From contig SRSI01000035.1 of NCBI GenBank assembly GCA_005656395.1, positions 372,001 to 436,000 of the forward strand: a stretch of DNA of 64,000 nucleotides. Direction: 5' to 3'. This document shows, one piece after another, positions 24,134 through 35,684 of this stretch; position 1 is the stretch's first letter, and every line of letters begins with the position of its first letter. The notes under the pieces are model-generated. The model was not told where the DNA came from. It saw only the letters and a list, made by a program, of their open reading frames with translations, and made no database searches. Both the position numbers and the translations under genes were made by a program. Origin of the DNA: Strongyloides papillosus (lineage: Eukaryota; Nematoda; Chromadorea; Rhabditida; Strongyloididae).

Positions 24134-25554
24134 TTTAACAGTAAAGAAAATAGTAGTAATATTGGAAGAAGTAAAATGGAAAGATAGTAATGATTCGATA
24201 TTTATGTACCAAGATGCTTGGAAACGAAATTTTGGATTCTTATGATTGAATTAAATTATTGTTTTACTTTTATTATATTATTTGGTCTATTCTTTGAAAT
24301 TGAGTTTGTGATTTGGAGATTGTAACTAAGATAATTATAAATAAATAATATTTTCTACCACCTTTTAAACGTTTAAAAGAATAAATAATTGTTACGAAAA
24401 GAATTGAATAATTTTCTTAATTTTATATAATTTTTTATTTCAATAAATGAGAAAATTCATATTCTCTAACATAAAATACATTTCAAATAAATTATTTTAT
24501 TGGTCTTAGATAAGATGATTCTTGGAAGATACTAATAAGATGATGCAAATTAGATGATAAAAAAATTCTCAACAAAATAAATTAACATCTTTTATTAGTA
24601 AAATAAACAACAATAAGTTGTTATTGGATACCATGGAAAAATAAATATTGCCAGTACGATAAGATTGTACAGATGATTAAAAATTATGATTTTTTCAATG
24701 ATATGAAAATAACACCATGTTTTTTTATATTATATAAAAATCGAAATCATAATATTTTGTACAATGAATATCTTCACATGTAATAAAGCATCAATACAAT
24801 TTACTAAAATAAATTTACTTAAATTATAATCTATAAAAGTACATCAAAATACAAATATGATAAAAAATTAAAAAAATATTTGTATGAAAAACAGATTTTT
24901 TCATCAGAATTATTCGATAATTTTTTGTACAACAATATGTTAAATATAATTTATCACATATATTATTGAATTCATCGTTTTATAAAAGTTAATATATGTA
25001 TTTTTATTTAAAAATATGTATCAATATAATTATATATTATAGAAAAGTTATATTGAATATGAATTTTTATATCACTTCAAGGTTTATAGATTAATTTAGA
25101 TGTTTTTTAATATTCATTTTATATAGATAGATAAAAAAAACTTTGTATTTTATAGATTCATAAAATAATGATATTCTTTATGTTGTATAAATTGTAGGAA
25201 AAATTTTTTGGAACTAACAAATATTTGTACTGCTATCATAATGTAAAAAACATATTTTTTGAGTTCTTTTATATACACGTTTTACGAATTTTGAAAAATA
25301 ATAATATTTATATATAAATTTACTTTAAATAATTGTTAATATTTTTAGGATCTTTTTATTGTAAAGAACTAAAGTATTTTAGTAAGTTATAATTTTATAA
25401 TACTAAATAAAGATTGATTTATATTTTTGTAATAATTTAAAATTTTATTATTTTATAAAAATATAAATCTTACTGATATAATACTTTATCAGTAACAAGT
25501 ATAAAACTATAAAAATAAGAAATTTCTTATAAAAAATAGAAAGTTATTGTAAAT
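24134..25554. other. Intergenic, no gene seen
   Basis: Extremely AT-rich DNA between the channel array (transcribed leftward) and the mannosidase (rightward), so it should contain both promoters. A few hundred bases at the left end resemble the channel spacers. The rest shows no ORF or RNA signal. Confidence 0.55.
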
Positions 25555-28500
25555 ATGAAATTTCGGAATGGATTTTCTAATTTATTTCAAATAAAATTTC
25601 TAAAAAAAAATCTAACATTTATTTTTATTTCTATTGTAATCTTTTTTTATTTTTATTTATCTTTTTATTTATCAACAACAATCAATGATTATACGATAAA
25701 TAAGTATTATTTCAAACCTCATGATGATGAACAGGTAATCTTATAAACTATTTTGCTTTATTTTTATTAATATTACTATAAATAGATGCTTAAAGTTTAT
25801 TCAAATATACCTTTTCAAAATGCATATCAAATTGAACGGAAACATTATTACGATGTTAGTTATGATGTAAAAGATAAAAGAGATATGAGGAAAATTAATG
25901 TGTTTTTGATACCGCATTCACATGATGATCCAGGATGGTTAAAGACATTTGAGGAGTATTATAACGAGGATGTTTCAGGTATATTAAATGGAATGTTAGA
26001 TTATTTATCTAAAAAAAATGAAATGAAATTTGTCTATGTGGAGATGTCTTTCTTTGAATTATTTTACTCATCAATTTCACCAATGAAAAGAAGAAAAGTT
26101 AAGAAATTATTAAAAGATAATAAATTAGAAATTTTAAGTGGTGGCTGGGTTATGACTGATGAGGCAAATAGTCATTTTGTTACTCAAATCATTGAATTGT
26201 TTGAGGGTCATGAATTTTTAAAGAATAATTTACAATATATACCTAGGAATCATTGGTCTATTGATCCTTTTGGTTTATCACCAACAATGGCTTATCTCAT
26301 AAAAGAATCTGGCTTTAGGCGTATGGCAATTCAAAGGGTACATTATTTGGTTAAACAATATTTTGCTCAAAGGAAATTGTTTGAATTTAAATGGAGACAG
26401 TTATGGAGTGGTGGATATCAAAATGATTCGGCTAAAACTGATATGTTTACACACATTTTTCCTTATACTGGTTATACAACAAGAGAAACGTGTGGACCTG
26501 ATATGGGTATTTGTGAAATGTTTGATTTTAGAGAACCCTATGCTTCTGTTATGGAAACAGATAAGAAAACGTTAAAAAATGCAGCAAGAGACATTGTTGA
26601 TCAGTTTAGAAAAAAAGCTCTCATTTTTAGAGGTTCAAACATTTTTGTACCTCTCGGTAGTGATTTTTCATTTTCACAAAAATATGAATGGAAAAATGTT
26701 TATGAAAATTATAAATTAATAATAAATGAAATTAATAATGATCCACAATATAACATGAAAGTTCAATTTGGTACACTAGATGATTATTTTAGAGCTAATG
26801 ATGAAAATATAATAGAAGAAAATATTAATATTCCCGTTATTTCAGGAGACTTTTTTACATATGCTGATAGAGAAGAAGATTACTGGAGTGGATACTATAC
26901 ATCAAGACCATTTTATAAACGCTTTGATAGAGTTTTAATGGATCATTTAAGATCCGCAGAAATTATTTTCGCATCTGTATTAGGGAAAACAAGAGGAGAT
27001 GAAACACGTATTTTTTTGAAAACAGTTGATTATAATAAATTAGTGTATGCCAGGAGAGCTATATCATTATTTCAACATCATGATGGTGTTACGGGAACAG
27101 CTAGAGATCATGTTGTTATTGATTATGGCAAAAAATTATTTAAAGCTATTGAAAATTGTTATTCGATTATTGAAAAAAGTCTACAATTTGATATGACAAG
27201 AAGTTTAGCTTATAATAAAAAAATAATGATATTAGCAAAAATTCATAAACCTGATAAAATGACAAGAATAAAAAAATTTAATACAATTAACAATCTTCTC
27301 ATTTTTAATCCTCATACATCAAAAATAGACAGAGAAGTTATATGTGTGAAAATTGGTGGTCAAAAAATATATATTATTGAGGGTATTGATATTAATGATC
27401 AAGAGGTACATCCAACAATTAAGAAGAAAGACGGAAAATTAATAATAACTAATAGATCATATAAACTTTGTTTCATTACTTCTTTAGAAGCTTTAGAAGT
27501 AAAGACTTTCAAATTAATTAACCCTGAAGAGACAGGAGTAGAACCAAATATTGCAAAAATTTACACCTCTAGTAAATCTATTGTAACAAGTGTCATATTT
27601 GATAAATATAAACATTTACGTTATAATTTAGAGGATAGATATTTTACTGTTAGTGAAGCACATGGATTACAAATAAATAAAAAAACTGGGTATGTTGTTG
27701 CAATAAAAAATTCGCCTGTATCGATTACTTATGAACATTATGTAGATGAAAAGTATTACCGAAATTCAGGGGCATACCTTTTCCACCCCGATGGTCCTTC
27801 TAAACCATTAAATACTTCTGGTAACTCTTATATAATATCAAAAGGAAAATTACATCAAAAAGTCGTTATTAATGGTAATGAAAATTTTAAATTAATTCAT
27901 TCTATTGATTGTATGGTAACCTCACCACATTACGTTGATGTAACCAATATTATTGATATTAAAAAAAAATTAGAAATTGAAGTAGCGATGAAAATAAGGA
28001 CAAAAATTAAAGGTATAGAGGGTATGATAAGGAACAGAAATGTATTTTTCACTGATTTAAATGGTTATCAAATAATTAAAAGAAAAAGATTAAGGAATCT
28101 ACCAATACAAGGAAATTTCTACCCAATGCCTTCAACAATTTATATAGAAGATAGAAGAAAAAGATTAACTTTACTAGGAAACCAACCATTAGGTTGTAGT
28201 AGTCAAGAAGAAGGTAGTGTAGAAGTAATTTTGGATAGGAGACATTTTATGGATGATCTAAGAGGTCTTGAACAAGGCGTTACAGATAATTTAGCCACTA
28301 GGAGTAGATTTAGAATTTTAATTGAGAATAATTACAAAATCCGTGATGAAAAAAGGAGAAGAGTAGATGATTATTCCGTTACTGGATATCTATCATCAAG
28401 AGCATTCCAAGCAAATCAAAAATTACATTACAATATCATTCAAATGCAAATTACTAAAGATATTACAGATATGAATTATAGATTGTCAATATTAAAAAGA

Positions 28501-28854
28501 GATCTTCCTCATAATATACATTTAGTAACATTAAGAACTCTAACACAACCAGAAAATTATGGAAGAGGTGGTAAAGCAGATTATGGGTATGTGAGGGTTA
28601 AGAGAAAAGCTTTAAGGAGTGCTGCAATGATACTACAGAATATTGCTTATGATGAAAGTATTGGAGAAACTGACTATAAATTAAGAATAAAAAATGGTGA
28701 ACTTTATATGAATAACTATTTTAGTAGTGATTTTATTACTTCCTATCAAAAGACATCTTTGACAATGTTACATGAATCAAACAATATAACCCATAATGGA
28801 TATGTTGATATAAAACCAATGGAACTTAAGACGTTAAAAGTTGACTTTGCATAA
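25555..28854 (+). CDS. aman-2: Golgi alpha-mannosidase II (GH38), type II membrane protein
   Basis: Exon 1, 25555-25734, and exon 2, 25786-28854, joined at a codon boundary over a 51 nt intron, about 1082 residues (animal MAN2A enzymes are about 1100-1150). A short cytoplasmic tail is followed by one membrane anchor (LTFIFISIVIFFYFYLSFYL), then the lumenal GH38 domain. Catalytic landmarks: PHSHDDPGW (zinc His and Asp) near residue 103, 'WSIDPFGLSP' with the nucleophile Asp, and QHHDGVTGTA with the third zinc His. 'RVHYLVKQYFAQ' marks the Golgi rather than the lysosomal class. The enzyme trims two mannoses from GlcNAcMan5GlcNAc2 in N-glycan processing. In the acid/base region the usual G-D-D-F reads G-S-D-F, keeping the second Asp. 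A single small intron contrasts sharply with the micro-exon genes next door. Confidence 0.9.
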
Positions 28855-29714
28855 AAGTATTATATTATTTATTGAATTAAATTATTTAAAAGTTTTGATT
28901 TTTGTTTATTATAAAAATAATAAATACTTTTAACTGTAGTTTGAATTTTAATGAATTTAAAATTATTTTTTTATTTATTTTTTAATAATTACTTAATTTT
29001 TGCTTACTAAAAATCCGGTTATTTTTTAAATTATTCTGTTAATTTTCAATGATGACTTTTTATTTATTATGTTATTACAATATTTTTATAAATTATTGAT
29101 TTTGAAATTTTAAAAATGTCTTTAATTATCACTATCTCTTAAGTCATTGTTTTACAAAATTAAGTGGGATGTTAAAATTTACTGATAATTAATTGAAATT
29201 TATATATTATTATGAATCGTAACAATAGTGATTTCTATCAAGTTTATTATAATAGAAATTGGTATTTAAAACGCTTGTATTTTTGCAAATCACTTTAAAT
29301 ATTTACAATGTACAAAATTTAAGCTTAAATTCTCGCTCATGTTTTAAACATTTGACACTGTATTATTAGGCATAAAAGTTAAATAATCTTTATTTGGGAT
29401 TTCAATATACAGATAATAATTATTTAAACTAAAAGATATAAATTGAAATTCAACTTTGTTTACACAAGCACTTTTTTTAAATTCTGTATAAATATTTTAT
29501 ACTAATATGTTACGATAGCATTAGTACTGTAAATCTTAAGATTGCTTTAAGAAATTTAAGTTACAATACTAAAGTACAGTATGATAATCAAATGAACCGA
29601 ATGAATCTGGTTCAATAAAGCCAAATGAAACTTTTCTATATGACTATTGAAGTTTATTACTAAGTAAAACACTTAAGGTTCCTATATTTTTACTTGTAAG
29701 TTTATAGAAAGAAA
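28855..29714. other. Intergenic, no gene seen
   Basis: AT-rich 3' flank of the mannosidase and outer upstream region of the first micro-exon gene. Parts from about 29590 have weak counterparts at about 35100 and 41180. Confidence 0.5.
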
Positions 29715-30190
29715 ATTTATTTAATATTAAATTTGAAAATCAAAAATTGTTTTTTAACATTATTATAGTATACAAATATTTGGCTTTTATGATTTTTAAT
29801 TTTAATTATAGAATTTTCAAAAATCATCTATGAGATAGGTAAAATTTTATGGAACTCTAATAACCTCATGTTTTTATAAATGTTTTAAAAAGAAGAAATT
29901 TGAGCCATTACATGGTAAATTTGCTTACCATATTGCAAATTATAGTATAAAAATTAATTAAAAACTAATCATTATGTAGTAATCGTATATGCATTACAGT
30001 ATATTTAAAATTTATAACGTATTTTTTATTTCGCTGATATTTAAAAATCAATATATAAAGTGTAATTATATTTTTTCAAAATTATAATATTTATTCATAA
30101 AGTGCTATTAATATTTAAATCTCAAATATAAAAATTGGTAGATCATTATAAATAGTAATACTTTTAGATTATTAATTTTCATATCAAAAA
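29715..30190 (+). promoter_or_regulatory. Conserved upstream block and TATA box of micro-exon gene A
   Basis: About 475 bp homologous to the blocks before genes B and C, starting at 'ttatttaatattaaa' and including 'agaattttcaaaaatca'. TATAAATA at 30147-30154 lies exactly 36 nt before the ATG at 30191. The 5' UTR is therefore only a few bases unless there is trans-splicing. The bases just before the ATG (ATATCAAAAA) are identical in A, B and C. Confidence 0.7.
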
Positions 30191-33100
30191 ATGAATTTTT
30201 TTCTTTTAATATTAAATTTATTTTTGTTATTATTTGTGATATCTACTTCAAATGGATATGATTTTGACAGAAACAACATTGGGAATATCAAAAATTATTT
30301 ATATGATAATGTAAGTTTTAAAAAAGTGTATATTCATGTTATTGATTTTTAGGTTGAAGTAATTAAACGAGATATTAATAGATTTTATGATATTTTGGAT
30401 CGTATCAAACGAGGGAAAAAGAAAAAAGGTTCTAGTGAAAATACTGCTAGTAAATACTTTAGTATTAAAAATTGCCTGTTAAATCTTTCGATATCTTTTC
30501 AGCAACTGAACCTTATTTAGGTTGGGATGATGGTAAGAAAACATATTGACGTAAATATAATATATTTGATTAAATTTAGGTAGTTATGCAGGAAATAGTG
30601 GTAATATAAAAGTTGTAAGATTATTATTGTATTTTTACACTTTTAGACATTGGTGGAGGCTTTGGCAATTCTAATAACAGTTATGGTAACCTTAATTTAT
30701 ATAGATAGTTTTTGAAAATTTTAAATATTTTTAAGGCGACTATAGAGGTCCCGAATCACTTACTTATGGTAAACAAAATTCAAAAATGATGGTTTAATTT
30801 TTTGACTACTTTTATTTTAGATTACAGTCCTAATGGAGAAAATTCTGATTTCAGGAATGGTTAATTTACTATTTTTTACTAATATAATCAAATATCTTTT
30901 TCAGGTGATGATGGCTCATCAAATTTTATGGGTGGAAACGGTAAAAAAAAAAGTTCATTCGATATAAACTATAATTCACTTTTTAGATAATGGATTGTCT
31001 CAAGCGACAACTAAAAGTAGTTTCAATTTATTTTTTCGAAATTAAATAATTAAATATTTTTAATTTATTTAAGCAAACAAAAAGACATCTAAAAAACAAG
31101 ACAAAAGCAAAGAAGGAAAAAAACATAATAAAAAAACTACTGGCAATCAGGATAACAATAATAATTTAGATGGTAAACTAAAAAAGTTAAATGCTATTTA
31201 ACAAACTTTTTTTATAGACTTGAATACAAAAGAAGATCAAGGTTCTGATTTAGGTAATATAAAATGTAGCATTTGTATAGTAATAAATTTTCATTATAAT
31301 CTGTTAATAACAATTACAACCTTCATATTTTATGTTTTTAGGGCTCGGTGGTAATAAGAATGATTTTTTTTACATTTATTGTGCTTTATTTATTTTTAGA
31401 AGAACAACCTAATGATTATTCATTTGATAGTATTGGTAAGAGTTAATTATTTTCTACCCTATCTAAATAAAATTTTATTAAAGATAATGAAGTACCTAAA
31501 CAGTCTAAAAAAGAAACTAAAAAGAAAACTGAAAAGAATAAAGGAAAGGGTTCAAATAACAAATCTAAAGGTAAAAATTCTGGTAGTAAAGGTAATTTCA
31601 TAGAATCATTATTAGTAATGATATATTAAAAACATACTTTAGCACCAACTAATGAAGAGAATGGAAAAGACCAAGTATCAGACTATAAGACAGACGATAC
31701 GAATTCTGAATATGGTAATAATTATAGTCACTTTGAATCTAGCTTATACTAATTGTAATATTGTAGGTAATTATGTATCATCTCTTGATGATGGTAATTT
31801 AAGTAATAATTGTGAATTATTTATTTTTATCACTATTATTTTAAAGGTGGTACGGATAATAACGAAATAGAAAAACCAAAAACGAAGGGTTCAAAAAAAG
31901 GTTTGAAACCAAAAAAACCTAAAGACAAGGGAAAGAAGTCAACACTTGCTCCCTCGAGTAATTTAGAAACAGGAGGTATTTCTATGTTCAGGGTTTAGTT
32001 TATTTCTAATTTTCAGGTGGTGAAGGTAAGAATCCTGAACTTGATATGCAATTAATTAATGATAAATAGGTTTAGGTAATCAAACTTATTGCAGGCACAT
32101 AATCTTATTTAGGTAATTTATTTAATACTTCAACATAACTGAAAAATTAATTTATTATTATAGATAATAATAATGGTACATCCAGGCAACCCGTTGATCA
32201 ACGTAAGATATTTAATTCAAAATTATTTATTTATAAATTTATTATTTTCTAATTAATCAACGTTATATTAATTGCGTTTTATAAAAAAGCTTTGTAAATA
32301 CTAGTCAATGACTATGGAAATTTTAGGGATGATATGAGGAATTTTACATGACTCTAAGATTATTTATTTTTTAGAATTTTTTGTTTTATCAAAAATTATA
32401 ATGATACCTTAAAAGTTTATAATATTAATATAGTCACGCGTTAATTTATTGAAATAATTTTTTGTATATTTTCAGAATATTATTATGATTATTCCCAAGG
32501 TAATAACAATTTTTGAAGTTTTTTTTACTAGTACATTCAGATTATTCTGGAGCAAACAAAACACTATCAAATGGAGGAAATAGTAACTAAAAATTTAATA
32601 AATTTTTATCATTATCGTTGTAGATGATATTGTTGCTAGACCTGGTGGTCAAGGAGGAAATAGAAGTGGTAAATTTTTTATTTTAAATATATTATTTTTT
32701 AATTAATTAATACTATACTAACTATGAAATATCAAAGAATCACTTTCAATATACTTGTCAATCACAATAACAATTTTAGGGGTGATATGGAGGATTTTAA
32801 ATAACATTAAAATTATTTTATTTATTAGGACTTTTTGTTTTATCAAAGATTACAATGATGCCTTTAATGCTTATAATATTAATATAGTCACTTGTTGATT
32901 TTATTGAAATAAGTTTCTGCATATTTTCAGATTATTCTTATGATTATTCCCAAGGTAATACAATGTTTGAAATTGTTTATTAGTACGTTCAGATTCCTCT
33001 AAAATAAGCAACACAGTACCAAATGGAGGAAACTGTAATTAAAGAATCTGATAAATTTGTTATATTTATTATTGTAGATAATAATGGTGCTAGGCCTGGT

Positions 33101-34399
33101 ATTCAAGGAGAAAATGGAGGTGGTAAATTTTTTTATGTTAAATTTATTATTTTTTTAATTATAAATTAGGTTTTCAAAACAATAGAGACTATTATAACAA
33201 CGGTAATTAACCTATTAATTTATTTATATAACTTTTATTAATTCGTACAGTTTACGATTATGGAGCTGGAAACAGAGGTGGAACTGAAAGTGGAGCTGGA
33301 GTTGGAAGTAAGTAGTCAATAAAGTTGTTTAGATTTTAATATTGTTTTCAATTTAAGACAATAACAATAATGGCTTATATGGGAACCAAGGAAATCAATG
33401 TATGTTTTAAAACGTATCAATAGCATAATTATTTAAAATATTTTTAGTTAATCAATATGGTCAAGGTAATGGTAATTTTAATGGTAACACTCAAGGAAAT
33501 CAATGTATATTTTAAAATTTATTAATAACATAACCATTAACAATTTTTTTAGTTAATCAATATGGTCAAGGTAGTGGTAATTTTAATGGTAACACTCAAG
33601 GAAATGGTCAAGGTATGAACAATAATATGGGCCAAAATATAGGAAATGAAAATAATCAAAATAATGGCGGTGGAACATATCCAAATGGAAACCAAAATGT
33701 ACCTCCAAATAGGAATCCGAATCAACCAAGTGGTATTATTTTGACAATGAAACAAATAAAATATATCACATTTTAGGAGTTTCTAAATTTTTCTCTAATC
33801 CAGTTGTTGGATCTGTACTTGGAATCGGTAATATGATTACGATAGCAATATTTTTTCAATTAACACTAAGTAAAATTTTAGGTGCTGGAATTGGAGGAAT
33901 GTATGCGCTTAACCGTTGGCAAAATAACAGAAGTAATAAAATATAAATCTTATAAATTTTTACTCATAATTTCTAGATAACAAAATGATGATGAAACAAT
34001 ATGCTATGATGAATGGTATTACTAAATCACTTTTTTTACTTGTAATTTTAGGTCAAAACCCTTATGAAATGCGCATAAGAAATAGTATGATGAAACAACA
34101 ATGGAAAGATGACGCAAGGAGATTTAGAAATGAAAATAGTAAGAAATTATTTAATATTTATGAAATTTATAAATCTTTTTAAGATCCCGGATTCTTTAGG
34201 AGAGTTTTTAGGCGTCCGAATAGACATTCAGGTAATTATAATTTTAGAAAGTTGATTTAATAGAAAAAATTTAGAAAATCCCTATGGAGATTATCAAGGT
34301 CCACATGGCCTTAATAGAGGTGGTAGTTTCAATGGAGGTAATAGATTTAATAGAGGTCCTCCTCCACCTAGACGTGGCATTTTCAGAAGATTTGGTTGA
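30191..34399 (+). CDS. Micro-exon gene A: secreted low-complexity protein, about 37 exons
   Basis: I do not recognise the family. Exons: 30191-30310, 30353-30449, 30503-30532, 30580-30600, 30647-30685, 30736-30768, 30821-30859, 30905-30940, 30987-31016, 31074-31172, 31218-31253, 31342-31350, 31400-31435, 31484-31570, 31643-31714, 31767-31793, 31847-31975, 32017-32025, 32070-32075, 32164-32202, 32476-32499, 32541-32582, 32624-32668, 32931-32954, 32993-33034, 33078-33122, 33170-33202, 33251-33307, 33358-33399, 33448-33504, 33553-33732, 33777-33827, 33882-33932, 33977-34015, 34052-34138, 34184-34231, 34275-34399 (661 residues if all are used). Intron 1 is phase 0, all others phase 1, and exons 3-36 are multiples of three. 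Exon 1 is a signal peptide (MNFFLLILNLFLLLFVIS). Exon 2 has the dibasic site DRIKRGKKKKG. Lys-rich exons alternate with Asp/Gly-rich ones, then an Asn/Gly/Gln-rich tail and a conserved C-terminal module (NPYEMRIRN, DPGFFRRVFRR). The 6 nt exon is doubtful. Individual boundaries are inferred from GT-AG sites and homology with B and C. Confidence 0.75.
32026..32163 (+). other. Intron of gene A with internal AG|GT junctions
   Basis: A 138 nt intron that can be cut into intron-sized pieces: acceptor-like TAAATAG at 32069, TTTAG|GTAATC at 32075/32076 and ATTTAG|GTAATT at 32112/32113. In A the first junction may include a 6 nt exon (GTTTAG, 32070-32075). The homologous introns in B (38089-38226) and C (44961-45091) have the same two AG|GTAA points with nothing between. 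Confidence 0.5.
32203..33122 (+). repeat. Internal tandem duplication of a three-exon module in gene A
   Basis: A unit of one long intron plus three exons (32203-32668) is repeated directly as 32669-33122. The paired exons have identical sizes, 24, 42 and 45 nt, and similar products (YSYDYSQ..., PNGGN, ARPGGQGG / ARPGIQGE). The long introns (273 and 262 nt) are also similar, e.g. 'tataatattaatatagtcac' in both. Genes B and C have a single copy of this long intron (38263-38536 and 45128-45402), so the duplication is specific to A. Confidence 0.8.
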
Positions 34400-35224
34400 A
34401 GAAAATGAAAAATAGTTATAAACAATTTTGAGAATTACGAAGAATAAAATTATTTTTACCATAAATTTTAATGATAATTTAAGGAAGTTTTTGTATAATG
34501 ATATAAAAAGTTTAAAAAATTATGAGTTTTGATTAAATTTTTTAAATTTTACTAATGTTTTATAATATTGATTACTTTATGTAAAATAAATTTTTTAAAT
34601 AAAAAATTTTTAATCTACATAACTTTAGTAAAAAATCGGTTGCAAGTTAATTACCGCTAATTTTAAATTTAGAAATAAAATTCTGTTCAAAGATATTGCT
34701 TTAATGATTATTGAAATTTTATATAAAAATACGAAATATACTTTTATTTGTATCGAAATATAGATTTAATTTTAAAACATTCAACAGGTTAATTATTGGA
34801 TTATCTAGAATAGTCAACATTAAATAAAAAAATCTAAAGACAAATCAATGTATTGTTTTACATACAATTTTTACATTTTATATGCACTTTTTGAGGTATT
34901 CTATCATAAAGATTCTAGAAGAAAAGGAAACCAAAGTTATTAAAGAATGAAACAATTGATCACAATTTTTTGAAACGCAAAATAGAGTGAGATACAATTT
35001 CTACGAATTTTACCATATTTTTAGTACTTGGGATGCTCATATTTTTGGAAAAATTGTCTAAATTTTTCATGTAACGTTATTCAAAGTGCAGTAAAATCAT
35101 TAAATGAATTGAATGAATTTGACTCAATAAATTTAATAAAACTCCTCCATTAACTTATTAAAGTTTTTTTTTACATAAAACAATTAAAATGGTAATATTT
35201 TTGCTTCTCAAATCCGAAATAAAA
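34400..35224. other. Spacer between micro-exon genes A and B
   Basis: AT-rich, with no ORF. It has patchy similarity to the 3' flanks of genes B and C (for example 'tataatattgattactttatgtaaaataaa' type sequence near 34560, 40045 and 46885). Confidence 0.5.
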
Positions 35225-35684
35225 TAAATATTTAATATTATATTAGAAAATCAAAAATCGTTATTTGAAATTTTTATTTTACATAAATATTTGGTTTATT
35301 GCGATTAATAATTAAAATTATAAAATTTTCAAAAATCACTTATGAAATTTTATAAAACGTTATTAGTTCCATATCTTCTAAAAAAGTTGTATTTAAGAAG
35401 AAAGTATTTTTGGCTACTAATTAAAGAAACTTAAAATAAACATTAATTTACAATATTAAAAAAAGCCAGAAAAAATCGATTATTTTCTGGTGATTTTATA
35501 AATATTTCAGTATAATTTAAATTTATCATGCAATATTAAAATAAATTTCTAAAAGTGTAGTTGAAACTTTGGAAAATTATAATATTTAATTTAAAAGTGC
35601 AAATAATATTTGATTTCAAATATAGAAGTTGGTGAATTATTATAAATAGTATTATATTTTGACCATTAATTTAAATATCAAAAA
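35225..35684 (+). promoter_or_regulatory. Conserved upstream block and TATA box of micro-exon gene B
   Basis: Homologous to 29715-30190. TATAAATA at 35641-35648, again 36 nt before the ATG at 35685, with the same CAAAAA directly before the start codon. Confidence 0.7.

Noticed and set aside
28855..30190. CRISPR-like or satellite repeats between the mannosidase and gene A
   Set aside because: The similarities found are the duplicated promoter blocks of the micro-exon genes; there is no regular short repeat-spacer pattern.
33549..34462. Minus-strand frames of 63-68 codons inside gene A
   Set aside because: Antisense shadows of Asn/Gly-rich exons.
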